NCBI GenBank assembly: GCA_013204455.1
Contig: JABMNW010000025.1
Span: 1 to 63,006 of the forward strand
Length of the DNA stretch: 63,006 bases
Direction of reading: 5' to 3'
Source: Acidimicrobiaceae bacterium
Lineage (GTDB): Bacteria; Actinomycetota; Acidimicrobiia; Acidimicrobiales; Ilumatobacteraceae
Shown: piece after piece, positions 1-9,462 of the stretch
Position numbering within the stretch: the first letter of the stretch is position 1
Layout: each line of letters begins with the position of its first letter
Notes under the pieces: generated by a model
Told to the model about the DNA's origin: nothing
The model's input: the letters and a program-made list of their open reading frames with translations, nothing else
The model's database searches: none
Made by a program: the position numbers and the translations under genes

Positions 1-27
1 CACTCTGCCACCGTTCCGTTATAAACG

Positions 28-1011
28 CTAGCGGGCGATGCGACTTCTTAACTCTGTCATCCAATCGTCAGCTTCGCGCCAGCGAGTGTCGGCGTGCTCG
101 CGCGCACTATGCGCGTGTTCTCCACTTGCAGGATATGAGCCAAGAAATTTCACATCACCCTGTTTTGCATGCAGGTCACGTAATGCATCAGCCATCAACT
201 CATCTTCAATGTGTCCGTCTGCATAGATGATGAAGCAATAATCACCAAGACCGCCACGCTTGGTTGGACGAGAAAGCAGTTGCGACAAATTAATTCGACG
301 TGCGGCAAACTCTTGCAGGATAGAAATCAAACTTCCGGGTTCGTCCGCTCGCTGGAACACAACAAAAGCAGTTCGATCGTGACCAGTCGCCCGCGGGATA
401 ACGCCGTTACCGACGAGTACAAATCGAGTTTGGTTGCCCTGATGATCTGCAATATCGCTTGCTAGCACTTCTAACCCGTATAACTTTGCGGCAGCCCTTG
501 GGGCGACCGCCGCAAACTTCTCCGAACTAGATCCTGCAACTATCTGTGCTGCTTCTGCCGTCGAATTTGCGACCCGAATCTCGATTTGTGGAAATTTATT
601 ACGCAAGAAAGCATGGCACTGGGCGGTTGCGACTGGAATCGATAACACACTTGAGATCTCACTCATTAAAACTCCTGGTCGGGCCACAAGACAATGCTCA
701 ATGTCAAGAACGATTTCGCGCTGAATCAACAGACTGTGATCAAACACAAGCGCGTCCTGGGTGAAGTTAACCGTTCCTTCGATCGAGTTTTCAATCGGTA
801 CAAGGCCCCGATCAACTTCACCAGAGTCGACTGCATCAAGCACATCTGGAACCGTTCGATAGGCAACAAGTTGGCAGACCGCAAGATCTTGTTGTGTTAA
901 AAGAGCCTGCTCGGTAAATGTCCCAGCCGGGCCGAAATAGCCGATGCGTTGTTGTCCGTCGCTTCTCACATTCATAAGGTTACGCTGCACGGTTTTGTTC
1001 TTAGCGGTCAT
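28..1011 (-). CDS. pheA: Prephenate dehydratase (with C-terminal ACT domain)
   Basis: IGYFGPAGTFTEQAL N-terminus, VPIENSIEGTVN motif, ACT-like GSLISILQEFAARRINLSQLLSRPTK. Confidence 0.95.
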   Translation of the reverse strand: MTAKNKTVQRNLMNVRSDGQQRIGYFGPAGTFTEQALLTQQDLAVCQLVAYRTVPDVLDAVDSGEVDRGLVPIENSIEGTVNFTQDALVFDHSLLIQREIVLDIEHCLVARPGVLMSEISSVLSIPVATAQCHAFLRNKFPQIEIRVANSTAEAAQIVAGSSSEKFAAVAPRAAAKLYGLEVLASDIADHQGNQTRFVLVGNGVIPRATGHDRTAFVVFQRADEPGSLISILQEFAARRINLSQLLSRPTKRGGLGDYCFIIYADGHIEDELMADALRDLHAKQGDVKFLGSYPASGEHAHSAREHADTRWREADDWMTELRSRIAR

Positions 1012-1018
1012 TTATTGA

Positions 1019-1024
1019 ACCATA
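1019..1024 (-). promoter_or_regulatory. -10-like TATGGT, 7 nt before pheA ATG (leaderless-type)
   Basis: Read directly on minus strand: TATGGT-TCAATAA-ATG. Confidence 0.45.
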
Positions 1025-1032
1025 TTTCGCAC

Positions 1033-1038
1033 TAGCCT
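1033..1038 (+). promoter_or_regulatory. -10-like TAGCCT, 6 nt before DUF2510 gene ATG
   Basis: TAGCCT-GACTGC-ATG. Confidence 0.4.
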
Positions 1039-1044
1039 GACTGC

Positions 1045-1383
1045 ATGTTTGAGTACGTAGCTTTCAACCCGTATAACGCCAGCCCAGAAGCTCTAGCAAC
1101 AGAACTAACAAAGAAATCTGCGGAGGGTTGGGAAGTCGTTTCAATTGTTCCCACGCCTGATGGTCGCTATTGCACGTTTTTACGTAGAGCGACAGCAGGT
1201 CTTGCCACCTCTGCAACCAATACATCGAGCGTCGCAGCACCGACGACGAACGACCTTGCCGTTCCGGCTGCATGGTACGCCGATCCATCTAGTCGTTTTG
1301 AGTTGCGTTATTGGAATGGCAAAGAGTGGACCGAGCATGTTGCTCGTGCAGGCCAGCAATACACCGATCCACCCGTTGCATAA
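1045..1383 (+). CDS. Small protein with DUF4177-like N-terminus and DUF2510 C-terminus
   Basis: KKSAEGWEVVSIVPTPDG (DUF4177-like) and AAWYADPSSRFELRYWNGKEWTEHV (DUF2510). Confidence 0.8.
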   Translation: MFEYVAFNPYNASPEALATELTKKSAEGWEVVSIVPTPDGRYCTFLRRATAGLATSATNTSSVAAPTTNDLAVPAAWYADPSSRFELRYWNGKEWTEHVARAGQQYTDPPVA

Positions 1384-1389
1384 ATAGAG

Positions 1390-2949
1390 ATGCGAGCAAT
1401 CTCGCTTGGGCATGCCGGCATTCTCGTTGAGTCTGGCAAAACCAGGATTCTTTGTGATCCATGGTTTGTTCCGGCATTTTTCGGATCGTGGTTTCCATTT
1501 CCGCGTAACGATCGACTGTCACCAGATTTAATCGCAAAGATTGAATCCCCAACACATCTATATATCTCGCATATCCACGGTGACCATTTGGACGAAGCGT
1601 TTCTCGCCAAGCATGTCAGTCGAAATGCGGTAGTTTTGCTTCCTGGTTTTCCAACCCGCGAACTTGAGCGGCGGCTAAGTGCGCTTGGATTTACAAACTT
1701 TCTGCAAACCACAGATGCGCAAGAAATTGCCTTAGATAGCGCAACCACAATTGCGATACATGTCGAAACTTCGATTACTGACGGCCCTGGCGGTGACTCG
1801 GCGCTAGTTGTTAGCGACGGCGTTACCAGACTTGTCAACCAGAACGATTGCCGCACTGGCAACCTCGATGCATTGCGTGCGCATGGACCGGTTGATTTGC
1901 ACTTGTTGCAATTCAGCGGTGCAATTTGGTATCCAATGGTCTACGACGACGATGAGGCCACGAAGCGCAAACTTGCTATTGCAAAAGTTGAGAGTCAGTT
2001 CGCACGTGCTCATAAATATGTTGAAACACTTGATGCGCGGGCCGTAGTTCCATCTGCTGGTCCACCGTGTTTTCTCGATGAATCACTGTTCGGCTTGAAC
2101 ATGATTACTGGTGACGAAGTATCGATCTTTCCAGATCAACAAGCATTTCTCTCTCGACTTAGAGCATCGGGTCGTACGAATGACATTTTGGCTGTACCGG
2201 GCACGATTATCGAGATTTCACCAGACGAAATCGCCGTTACTCATCCAACAAATGTTGATGTGCAAGAAATTTTTGAGAATAAAGAGGCGTACTTACGTAA
2301 ATACCAAAGCGAATGGGCAAATTGGCTAGCCCACGAAAAACAACGATGGGCCTGCGAGCCCACTGACTTATTGACAACACTTCGTGCTTGGTTCGAGCCA
2401 CTGCTGGCACTTGCGCCATCTGTGCGAATCGGTATCGGCGCGAGTTGTCTGATTGAAACTGGCGGTCTTTCTGTGTTAATAAACTTTCCAGAAGGAAAGG
2501 TTGAACCATTTACCGATCAAGAATTTAGTTTTCGTTTTACGATTCCGCGCGATCTACTTGAGATAGTTGCAAAACAAAAATCAGTTGACTGGTCAAATTC
2601 GCTGTTCTTGTCATGTCGCTTTTCGGCGTGGCGATCGGGCGAATTTAACGAGTATCTTTACAATTTCTTCAAGAGTCTTTCAGTTGAGCGAATGAAGAGA
2701 ACTGAGCATGAGGCCGTGTCTCGACTACAAACAAATACTGAGCTCAGTGAAGAAATCGAACTCGGAGATTATGTGATGCAGCGAAAATGTCCTCATCGTC
2801 AAGCCGATCTTTCAGTTTTTGGCGAAATAAATGGCAACGAACTCACATGTTCCCTGCACGGATGGCGATTTGACCTCAATGATGGACACTGTTTGAACGC
2901 CGAGAATAGACCGCTGAAAGTGCGTCGCAAAATAAAACCTTTTGTGTAG
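1390..2949 (+). CDS. MBL-fold (UlaG-like) metallohydrolase with C-terminal Rieske [2Fe-2S] domain
   Basis: HIHGDH metal motif after LGHAGILVESGKTRILCDPW; C-terminal CPH-X17-CSLH Rieske motif followed by GWRFDL. Confidence 0.85.
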   Translation: MRAISLGHAGILVESGKTRILCDPWFVPAFFGSWFPFPRNDRLSPDLIAKIESPTHLYISHIHGDHLDEAFLAKHVSRNAVVLLPGFPTRELERRLSALGFTNFLQTTDAQEIALDSATTIAIHVETSITDGPGGDSALVVSDGVTRLVNQNDCRTGNLDALRAHGPVDLHLLQFSGAIWYPMVYDDDEATKRKLAIAKVESQFARAHKYVETLDARAVVPSAGPPCFLDESLFGLNMITGDEVSIFPDQQAFLSRLRASGRTNDILAVPGTIIEISPDEIAVTHPTNVDVQEIFENKEAYLRKYQSEWANWLAHEKQRWACEPTDLLTTLRAWFEPLLALAPSVRIGIGASCLIETGGLSVLINFPEGKVEPFTDQEFSFRFTIPRDLLEIVAKQKSVDWSNSLFLSCRFSAWRSGEFNEYLYNFFKSLSVERMKRTEHEAVSRLQTNTELSEEIELGDYVMQRKCPHRQADLSVFGEINGNELTCSLHGWRFDLNDGHCLNAENRPLKVRRKIKPFV

Positions 2950-2979
2950 TTCGACCACTCGAGAGGTAAATCGCGACGA

Positions 2980-3723
2980 CTATTCGCGCGACGTAATTAT
3001 TGAAGTCATACCAGGCGGCGGGCTTGGGATGATTGGTGTTGTGCGTTTGGCAAGTTCAACCATTGATGCAGGTGCTCCATATTTAGCAAGTAATTGTGCA
3101 ACTCCATTCAGAGCACTCTGTCGATTAATGCTGTTACGAAATGTGAGTAAAACTATTTTTAAATCAATTGAGAATGAATGGTTGTCAACATAAAATAAGC
3201 CGAGACGGCTCTTACCTGGGCGAATTAATTGGTTATAAGCGATGTCTGGATCGGCCTTATCTGCCAAGATCTCGCCTTCATCTGCAAAAACAATTGACGA
3301 CATATCTGTGATCCCTGGGCGAACATTCAAAAGTCTTCGCTCCTGGTCACTATAAAGACGAACTTCTCTTTCAACATTTGGTCTAGGGCCAACGAGACTC
3401 ATTTCGCCCTTCAAAACATTTACGAGTTGAGGAAGTTCATCAATTTTAAAACGTCTTATAAATTTACCCATTGATGTGATTCGCGGATCATTGTTTCCAG
3501 TCGAATCGACTCCCGTCGAATCTGCATTCAAAACCATCGACCGAAACTTAATCATCTTGAAGAGCCGAAACTTTTTTCCAACTCTCGGAGCAGTATAGAA
3601 AGGATTTCCTCGGTCAGTAAGCCAAATTAGAAAGGCAACGGTCACAAGAACCGGCGACAAACAAATCAGTCCGAGAATCGACGCTGATAAATCAATTATT
3701 CGTTTAATTGGTTTCATTGCCAT
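2980..3723 (-). CDS. Undecaprenyl-phosphate sugar phosphotransferase (bacterial sugar transferase, short form)
   Basis: KRIIDLSASILGLICLSPVL, KFRSMVLNAD, FKIDELPQLVNVLKGEMSLVGPRPNVE. Confidence 0.93.
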   Translation of the reverse strand: MAMKPIKRIIDLSASILGLICLSPVLVTVAFLIWLTDRGNPFYTAPRVGKKFRLFKMIKFRSMVLNADSTGVDSTGNNDPRITSMGKFIRRFKIDELPQLVNVLKGEMSLVGPRPNVEREVRLYSDQERRLLNVRPGITDMSSIVFADEGEILADKADPDIAYNQLIRPGKSRLGLFYVDNHSFSIDLKIVLLTFRNSINRQSALNGVAQLLAKYGAPASMVELAKRTTPIIPSPPPGMTSIITSRE

Positions 3724-4691
3724 TTCATCATTTCGTTCACATGTTTGACAATGTCTTGAACTTTGGGGTAATAGTTATTTTCGAGTGGCTTGCTAGTCGG
3801 AGCAGGTGCATCCACCAGACCAACTCGTTTCGGAGCCACGCTCAACGCGTGCGGGCCGAGCTCTTCAATCACTCGTGTTATTACTTCGGCGCCTACTCCG
3901 CATGTCACCCAGTCGCCCTCGGCAACGAGTAGTCTTTTTGTTTTAGAAACACTTTGCGCAACAACTGACGCATCAAACGGATTAATCACCCTCAGATCGA
4001 CGACCTCACAAGATAGACCTTCGGTTTGCAACAGATTGGCCGCGTCCATCAATAGTCTTGTGGTCCAAGAAAGACCAACAAGCGTGATATCTGTTCCATG
4101 TCGTAAAACCAATGGCCCCTGAGACGCAAGATTTATCGCCCGAGGAGCTGTGACAGCTTGATCCCAATCATAAAGCCATCGATCATCGATATATACAACT
4201 GGATCATCTGAAAGCGTCGCAGCGACAAGAAGATCCTGCGCATCTTGCGGCGTTGCAGGTACGACAACCCTCAGTCCGGGAATATGAGCAAACCATGAGT
4301 AGAGACTCTGACTATGTTGAGCACCTTGCTCACCGCCGCGGTTTACAATCATCCGAAACACAACAGGGACTGGGCTAGTTCCACCGAACATCGAGTTCCA
4401 TTTTGCAGCTTGATTCACCATCTGATCTGTTGCAAGTAGTGCAAAATCAACTCTTGGATGGGTGACGATCGGCCGATAGCCACAGAGCGCCGCTCCGACG
4501 CCGGCGCCGGTGCATGCAAGTTCGCTGACCGGAGTATCTATTACCCGATCAGTTCCGAATTCTTTCTCAAGATCACGCATCGTGTCCCCGACATACCAAG
4601 GGCTCCAGAGACCTTGTCCGATCACAATCACCGATCGGTCACTTTCTAATAGATAATGAAAACCAGTTCTTATTGCCTCGCCGTATTCCAT
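3714..4691 (-). CDS. Thiamine-dependent 2-oxoacid dehydrogenase E1 beta-like / transketolase C-terminal protein
   Basis: E1-beta architecture: DTPVSELACTGAGVGAALCGYRPIVTHPRVDFALLATDQMVNQAAKWNSMFGG; transketolase C-domain VVDLRVINPFD. Confidence 0.9.
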   Translation of the reverse strand: MEYGEAIRTGFHYLLESDRSVIVIGQGLWSPWYVGDTMRDLEKEFGTDRVIDTPVSELACTGAGVGAALCGYRPIVTHPRVDFALLATDQMVNQAAKWNSMFGGTSPVPVVFRMIVNRGGEQGAQHSQSLYSWFAHIPGLRVVVPATPQDAQDLLVAATLSDDPVVYIDDRWLYDWDQAVTAPRAINLASQGPLVLRHGTDITLVGLSWTTRLLMDAANLLQTEGLSCEVVDLRVINPFDASVVAQSVSKTKRLLVAEGDWVTCGVGAEVITRVIEELGPHALSVAPKRVGLVDAPAPTSKPLENNYYPKVQDIVKHVNEMMKWQ

Positions 4692-4693
4692 CG

Positions 4694-5761
4694 TTAAACC
4701 GACCCTTTGGAATTAACACTTGTGGAATAAACACTTGCGATGACGGCAGACTCGTTTGGATATGGGGCCGCGCGAGCGCGACTCAACGCTTCAATGATTT
4801 CTAGGTCAACCTCACTGCGATTTTTTGCAAGTTGATTTTCTATCTGCGGGTTTAAACTCAGCATTCCTTGCTCCAGACGAGCAATCGGATCACGCTGTTT
4901 CCATGATGGGAGATTGTCGCGTCTTTCAACTCCAACGTCGACATCTTCTCGATGACCAACATGACCTCGCCACCTATAGGTCACGGCTTCAAGCACAGCG
5001 GGACGGCGCTCAGATCGCACCGTGGCAAGTAATCGCTTTGTGGCTTGGGCAACTTCAACCACATTGTTCCCATCAACAAGTTCTCGAACAACATGATGCG
5101 CGTCGGCATACCGAACCAGTGCGTCCCCAGGTTGGCGATAGTCAATGTGTAGGTGACTGGCGTATAAATTATTTTCAATTACAAACAGCACTGGCAGCCT
5201 CATGCTCGCCGCCAAATTTAGGGACTCGTGGAATACTCCTTCTTCGGTTGCGCCGTCTCCCAAAAAACTAACCGCGACAAAATTTCCGCCGTCAAGTTTT
5301 AGCGCCAGCGCCGCACCGACTGCAATCGGAATAGTCGCTCCAACTATTGGTACGGTTCCGACGAGACCAAACTCTGGCGCTTTGAGGTGCATACTCCCAC
5401 CAAAACCACCTGAGCAACCAGTAGATCTTCCCAACACTTCGGCGAGTAGTCCCTCAACGGGAGCTCCAAGAGCCAAATAATGACTGTGGCTGCGATGAGC
5501 ACCAAAGCATCTGTCACTCGAAGTCAATTCGCTCGCAACCCCAACTGCAACAGCCTCCTGCCCAATTCCAAGGTGACATGGACATCGCACCTCTCCAGAC
5601 TCAATCATTTCGGCAATGACTTCCTCCGCACGACGAATCAATACCATCGCCCGATGCCACCGCAGTAACAGTTGCTCGTCAAAACCGGTTGTAACGACTG
5701 GCGTGCGATGCTCCTCAGGCGACCGAAGAGTGCCCAGACCTTCGTATTCTGGGTCTCTCAT
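4694..5761 (-). CDS. Thiamine-dependent 2-oxoacid dehydrogenase E1 alpha-like protein
   Basis: TPP motif FLGDGATEEGVFHESLNLAASMRLPVLFVIENNLYAS; GGFGGSMHL; YRWRGHVGHRED. Confidence 0.92.
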   Translation of the reverse strand: MRDPEYEGLGTLRSPEEHRTPVVTTGFDEQLLLRWHRAMVLIRRAEEVIAEMIESGEVRCPCHLGIGQEAVAVGVASELTSSDRCFGAHRSHSHYLALGAPVEGLLAEVLGRSTGCSGGFGGSMHLKAPEFGLVGTVPIVGATIPIAVGAALALKLDGGNFVAVSFLGDGATEEGVFHESLNLAASMRLPVLFVIENNLYASHLHIDYRQPGDALVRYADAHHVVRELVDGNNVVEVAQATKRLLATVRSERRPAVLEAVTYRWRGHVGHREDVDVGVERRDNLPSWKQRDPIARLEQGMLSLNPQIENQLAKNRSEVDLEIIEALSRARAAPYPNESAVIASVYSTSVNSKGSV

Positions 5762-6885
5762 GAACGATAGAAGCGCCGAACTTCTTCGATTACGATCTCA
5801 ACTTCCAAATTCGTCAACATTGAGTTTATTGGTAGGAGCAGGCACCGTTTAAATAACTCGTCGGTTATTGGCAGATTTACATTAAACCCAAGATCCTTGA
5901 ACCAATGTATCGGACTGCCATTCCATTGAATCAACGTACCTACTCCATTATCCAGTAAAAACTTCTTTAGATCGTCACGTCGTTCGGCTTCTATCTCGTA
6001 ATTTTGATACGAGTCAAAATGATCTGGACTTGCATTCGGACCTGGAGGCAATAGCAATTCCGAAATACCTTGAAGACCTTCTTGGTACATACTGGCAATC
6101 TCACGACGTCGGGCTATTTCTTTGTCAAGATGTTTCATGCGAGTAAGCAGTACGGCTGCTTGGAGATTGTCTAGGCGACTATTCAAGCCCCAAGCCACAA
6201 CATTTCCTTCCTCGTTGCGACCATGATCTCGCAATAATGAAATTCGCTGGCCAATTTTTTCATCATTCGTCACAATCGCTCCGGCATCACCAAAGCTGCC
6301 AAGAATCTTGGCCGGGAAAAAACTGTAAGTACCCGCAATGCCAAATGTTCCTGCGGCACGTCCCTTGAAGGATGAACCAACACCTTGTGCCGCATCTTCA
6401 ACGATTACAAGACCATGCTTCTTGGCGATCTGTTCTATCGCCTCCATATTTGCCGTACGTCCATTTAATTGCACAGGCAAAATGCACTTCGAGCGTGATG
6501 TGATTGCAGATTCAATCGCTTCAGGGTCGATTAAATGATCGGTTCCACACTCAACCAGAACCGGCGTCGCACCAGCGAAATGCACGCTCGCCGCTGTGGC
6601 AATATATGTATGAGAGGGAAGAATTACTTCGTCGCCTTGGCCAACTCCAGCAGCACGCAGAGCAATAATTATCGCGTCAGTTCCGTTGCCAACTCCGTAG
6701 GCGTATTTCGACCCAACGTATTTTGCCAAATTCTGATCAAATTCTCTATTCTCAGATTGAAGAATAAACGCTCCCCGATTGAGTACGACGTCCATGGCGA
6801 CCCGATACTCGTCTGCATACATCGCGAACATATCTGCGTATTTAAAGAATGGAACCCGCACACATTCAGGATAGTCGCTCGTCAA
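5758..6885 (-). CDS. DegT/DnrJ/EryC1/StrS sugar aminotransferase
   Basis: GNGTDAIIIALRAAGVGQGDEVILPSHTYIATAASV; VEDAAQGVGS; PLP-Lys region SFFPAKILGSFGDAGA. TTG start as called, start uncertain. Confidence 0.92.
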   Translation of the reverse strand: MTSDYPECVRVPFFKYADMFAMYADEYRVAMDVVLNRGAFILQSENREFDQNLAKYVGSKYAYGVGNGTDAIIIALRAAGVGQGDEVILPSHTYIATAASVHFAGATPVLVECGTDHLIDPEAIESAITSRSKCILPVQLNGRTANMEAIEQIAKKHGLVIVEDAAQGVGSSFKGRAAGTFGIAGTYSFFPAKILGSFGDAGAIVTNDEKIGQRISLLRDHGRNEEGNVVAWGLNSRLDNLQAAVLLTRMKHLDKEIARRREIASMYQEGLQGISELLLPPGPNASPDHFDSYQNYEIEAERRDDLKKFLLDNGVGTLIQWNGSPIHWFKDLGFNVNLPITDELFKRCLLLPINSMLTNLEVEIVIEEVRRFYRS

Positions 6886-6923
6886 TATGGGTTAGCCGAA
6901 CTACCTAAGGAGTGCAGTCAGTC

Positions 6924-6929
6924 TAGAAT
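6924..6929 (+). promoter_or_regulatory. -10-like TAGAAT, 7 nt before wzz-like ATG
   Basis: TAGAAT-GTATTAA-ATG. Confidence 0.5.
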
Positions 6930-6936
6930 GTATTAA

Positions 6937-8190
6937 ATGGACCAGCCGTCTCGAGTTGATGCCTCGGTTTACTTTGATGTATTTAGGCGTCTCTGGTGGT
7001 TGATTGTTCTATCAATTTTCGGGGTGACAGGATTCCTACTAATTCGATCCAACGCAACAGATAAAAGCGGATCTGAACCAGCGGTATCTCTTGTCGCCCT
7101 ATACCAAGAAAGTATCGATCTTCTCTTTGTAAATCAGTCCATGGGAAATACCGTGGTCCAACAGTCGCCAAACGATATCGCCCTGCGAATGCAATCTACC
7201 GACATTGTTGAACTTGTTGAAGCCAAAACTGGAAAGAAATCGAAGATCACATTTACCGCCGAATCTGAACACCTCAAGTTTGTCGTCGAGTCTTTAGAGC
7301 GCTCGACGGCACAGGAAGCCGCCGACGAATACATCTCATTAATCCAAACTTATCGCAAAGACTCGCTTATAAAGTTTGCGACATTCAATTTAGGAGTAAA
7401 AAACGAAGAACTAAAAAATGCCGTAGCCGTAGCAAACGAACTCGAGTCTAAGATCGCAGCGACAAACAGCCCAGCGATTGCGGCGGCTCTCACCCTGGAG
7501 CGAGCTGCAATTATACCTCAGATCGAGGGCCTTCGTTCCTCAATTGGCACATTCAATGGAATTGTAAAAAGTGCAACGGGCCAAGTTGACGTCGTTTCGC
7601 GGATCACCAGTGATCCAAAGGGTCTTTTCACACCTGTAATTGACACGCGATTAACGACATGGTCGGCCAACACACGTGCAGTCGTTTTTGGAATCGCCCT
7701 CGGATTTTTACTGGGATGTGTTCTATTGATATTTGCTCTGATGTTCGACCGGCGTCTGCGCCGAAGTAGCGATGTTCCACTAATTATTGGCTCAGTTCCA
7801 ACACTTGGTGGCCTAAGTAAAATTGCGAGCGCATTCGAGAAGCAACAGTTAATAGTCGCGGTTAGAAACGCTTTAGATGTAAGCAGTCTGCAAAATGTTC
7901 AGCTCGTACCGCTCTCTGTTGGAGTCGACACCAAGACTGTCGGTGAAGTTCTGAAAGCCGGTCTTTCGGCGACAAGTATCGTGAATCTTCTTGAGGTCGT
8001 CGATGAACTTACAATTAACGAACTCGAACCACAGAAGAATACGGGCGTAGTTTTTGTCGCCGAATTCGGTAAGTCAAGCAAATCAGACTTACAACGCTCT
8101 GCATTGATTATGTCGAGAGCCGGTCATCATATTATTGGAATAATATTTTCGTCCGTGTCAAAACAAGGATTGTCGAATCTCTTCAAATGA
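6937..8190 (+). CDS. Wzz-like polysaccharide copolymerase with degenerate BY-kinase-like C-terminal region
   Basis: N-terminal TM (RRLWWLIVLSIFGVTGFLLI), periplasmic region, C-terminal TM (VFGIALGFLLGCVLLIFALMFDRRLR); cytoplasmic tail has no Walker A. Confidence 0.8.
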   Translation: MDQPSRVDASVYFDVFRRLWWLIVLSIFGVTGFLLIRSNATDKSGSEPAVSLVALYQESIDLLFVNQSMGNTVVQQSPNDIALRMQSTDIVELVEAKTGKKSKITFTAESEHLKFVVESLERSTAQEAADEYISLIQTYRKDSLIKFATFNLGVKNEELKNAVAVANELESKIAATNSPAIAAALTLERAAIIPQIEGLRSSIGTFNGIVKSATGQVDVVSRITSDPKGLFTPVIDTRLTTWSANTRAVVFGIALGFLLGCVLLIFALMFDRRLRRSSDVPLIIGSVPTLGGLSKIASAFEKQQLIVAVRNALDVSSLQNVQLVPLSVGVDTKTVGEVLKAGLSATSIVNLLEVVDELTINELEPQKNTGVVFVAEFGKSSKSDLQRSALIMSRAGHHIIGIIFSSVSKQGLSNLFK

Positions 8191-8205
8191 CATTGAGGTG
8201 ATAAT

Positions 8206-9453
8206 TTATTTTATTAGTCCAATCAGAAAATGGCTCATCCGGCCATAGACATAGTCGTTTCTGAATTCTCGTTCGTAAAGTGCTTTGGCTTTTGATGAAA
8301 GAGATTCCAGAAGATCTCGGTCTTGGTAGAGCCTGATCACACAGTCCGTAAGACAAGGGCTCGGAGGCTCTCCGTACCGCATACCCACCGAATGTTCAAT
8401 AATTAATCTTTCTACTTCTCCGTTAAGCGACGTCAGAATTGGAAGTCCAAGCGAAAGACCATCCAAAATCTTATTCGGCAGATTCATCGTGAAATTTTCA
8501 ACATTTCGATATGGCGCAATCATTGCTACACACCGTTTGGCTAATGTCTCGATCTTCGGCCTGTCAATCCACTCAAAAACACGCACATTCGAAAGATCGC
8601 CAGCCAACTCTCTTAACTTCGTTGCATCTTGGCCATCGCCACAGAGGACGAACTCAATTTCTAAATTTAATGCCAACAGTTTGCGGGCCGCAGCAGTTAT
8701 TGCCGCAAAATCAAAAGAGGACGCGAAACTGCCAACAAACATTATTCGGAACTTACTATCAAGTTTTACTCCTTGATCGTCCCACCACCTTGACGCGTCA
8801 ATTAGATCGGCTTCTAGACATTGGGAGCCTGGCGCGGTAAGTGCAAAAATTGCATCATTTGGCCCAACCGGCGAACCACGAAATTCTGCAGCCCACTCTA
8901 GGAAACTCTTCGACATTGACGTTAAACCACTTGCATCTCGCAACGCACGCCTACCCAAATAGAAATACGGAGCCAGAAGAATCCGAAAAAGCGGTCTTAC
9001 GAAAAAAGGAACTGCACCAAGAAAATAATGTGGCCACTGATCCTTGACATCAACGACTATCGGGATACCTCGTTGGCGTGACCAACGGGTCATGACAGTC
9101 GCAGTTTCAATTGGTGGATAACCAACAAATACAACATCTGGATGACTTTGATCAACGAGTGCAGTCTTGAGGTTACGTGCCATCTGAAAATGATCCTTCA
9201 AACGCTCTATTCCTACATTTCTGTCATAACCACAACTTGGAATCAATCGAATTTCCAACAAATTCGAAATCTTAATTGTTGTCTGCGACTGGGAGCGATG
9301 CATTTTCTCCTGATGGTAAAAAGCGCTACTCCAGATCACCACATAATGACCTCGTTCGACTAGGGCATTAGCAAGATTCATCGCACGCATTGGCCGTGGA
9401 TTGCCTGCGTCGCAATGTAACGGTTCGCCGGTCTGAAGTATCCACACGTGCAT
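8206..9453 (-). CDS. Glycosyltransferase family 4 (WbuB-like)
   Basis: GNPRPMRAMNLANALVERGHYVVIWSS; IMFVGSFASSFDF; C-terminal NKILDGLSLGLPILTSLNGEVERLI. Confidence 0.85.
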   Translation of the reverse strand: MHVWILQTGEPLHCDAGNPRPMRAMNLANALVERGHYVVIWSSAFYHQEKMHRSQSQTTIKISNLLEIRLIPSCGYDRNVGIERLKDHFQMARNLKTALVDQSHPDVVFVGYPPIETATVMTRWSRQRGIPIVVDVKDQWPHYFLGAVPFFVRPLFRILLAPYFYLGRRALRDASGLTSMSKSFLEWAAEFRGSPVGPNDAIFALTAPGSQCLEADLIDASRWWDDQGVKLDSKFRIMFVGSFASSFDFAAITAAARKLLALNLEIEFVLCGDGQDATKLRELAGDLSNVRVFEWIDRPKIETLAKRCVAMIAPYRNVENFTMNLPNKILDGLSLGLPILTSLNGEVERLIIEHSVGMRYGEPPSPCLTDCVIRLYQDRDLLESLSSKAKALYEREFRNDYVYGRMSHFLIGLIK

Positions 9454-9462
9454 CGCAATTGC

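Noticed and set aside
38-900. Plus-strand ORFs (62-84 aa) opposite pheA
   Set aside because: Antisense shadow ORFs of a clear conserved gene; no motif.
1308-1862. 184-aa minus-strand ORF
   Set aside because: Antisense to the DUF2510 and MBL-Rieske genes; composition typical of shadow ORFs.
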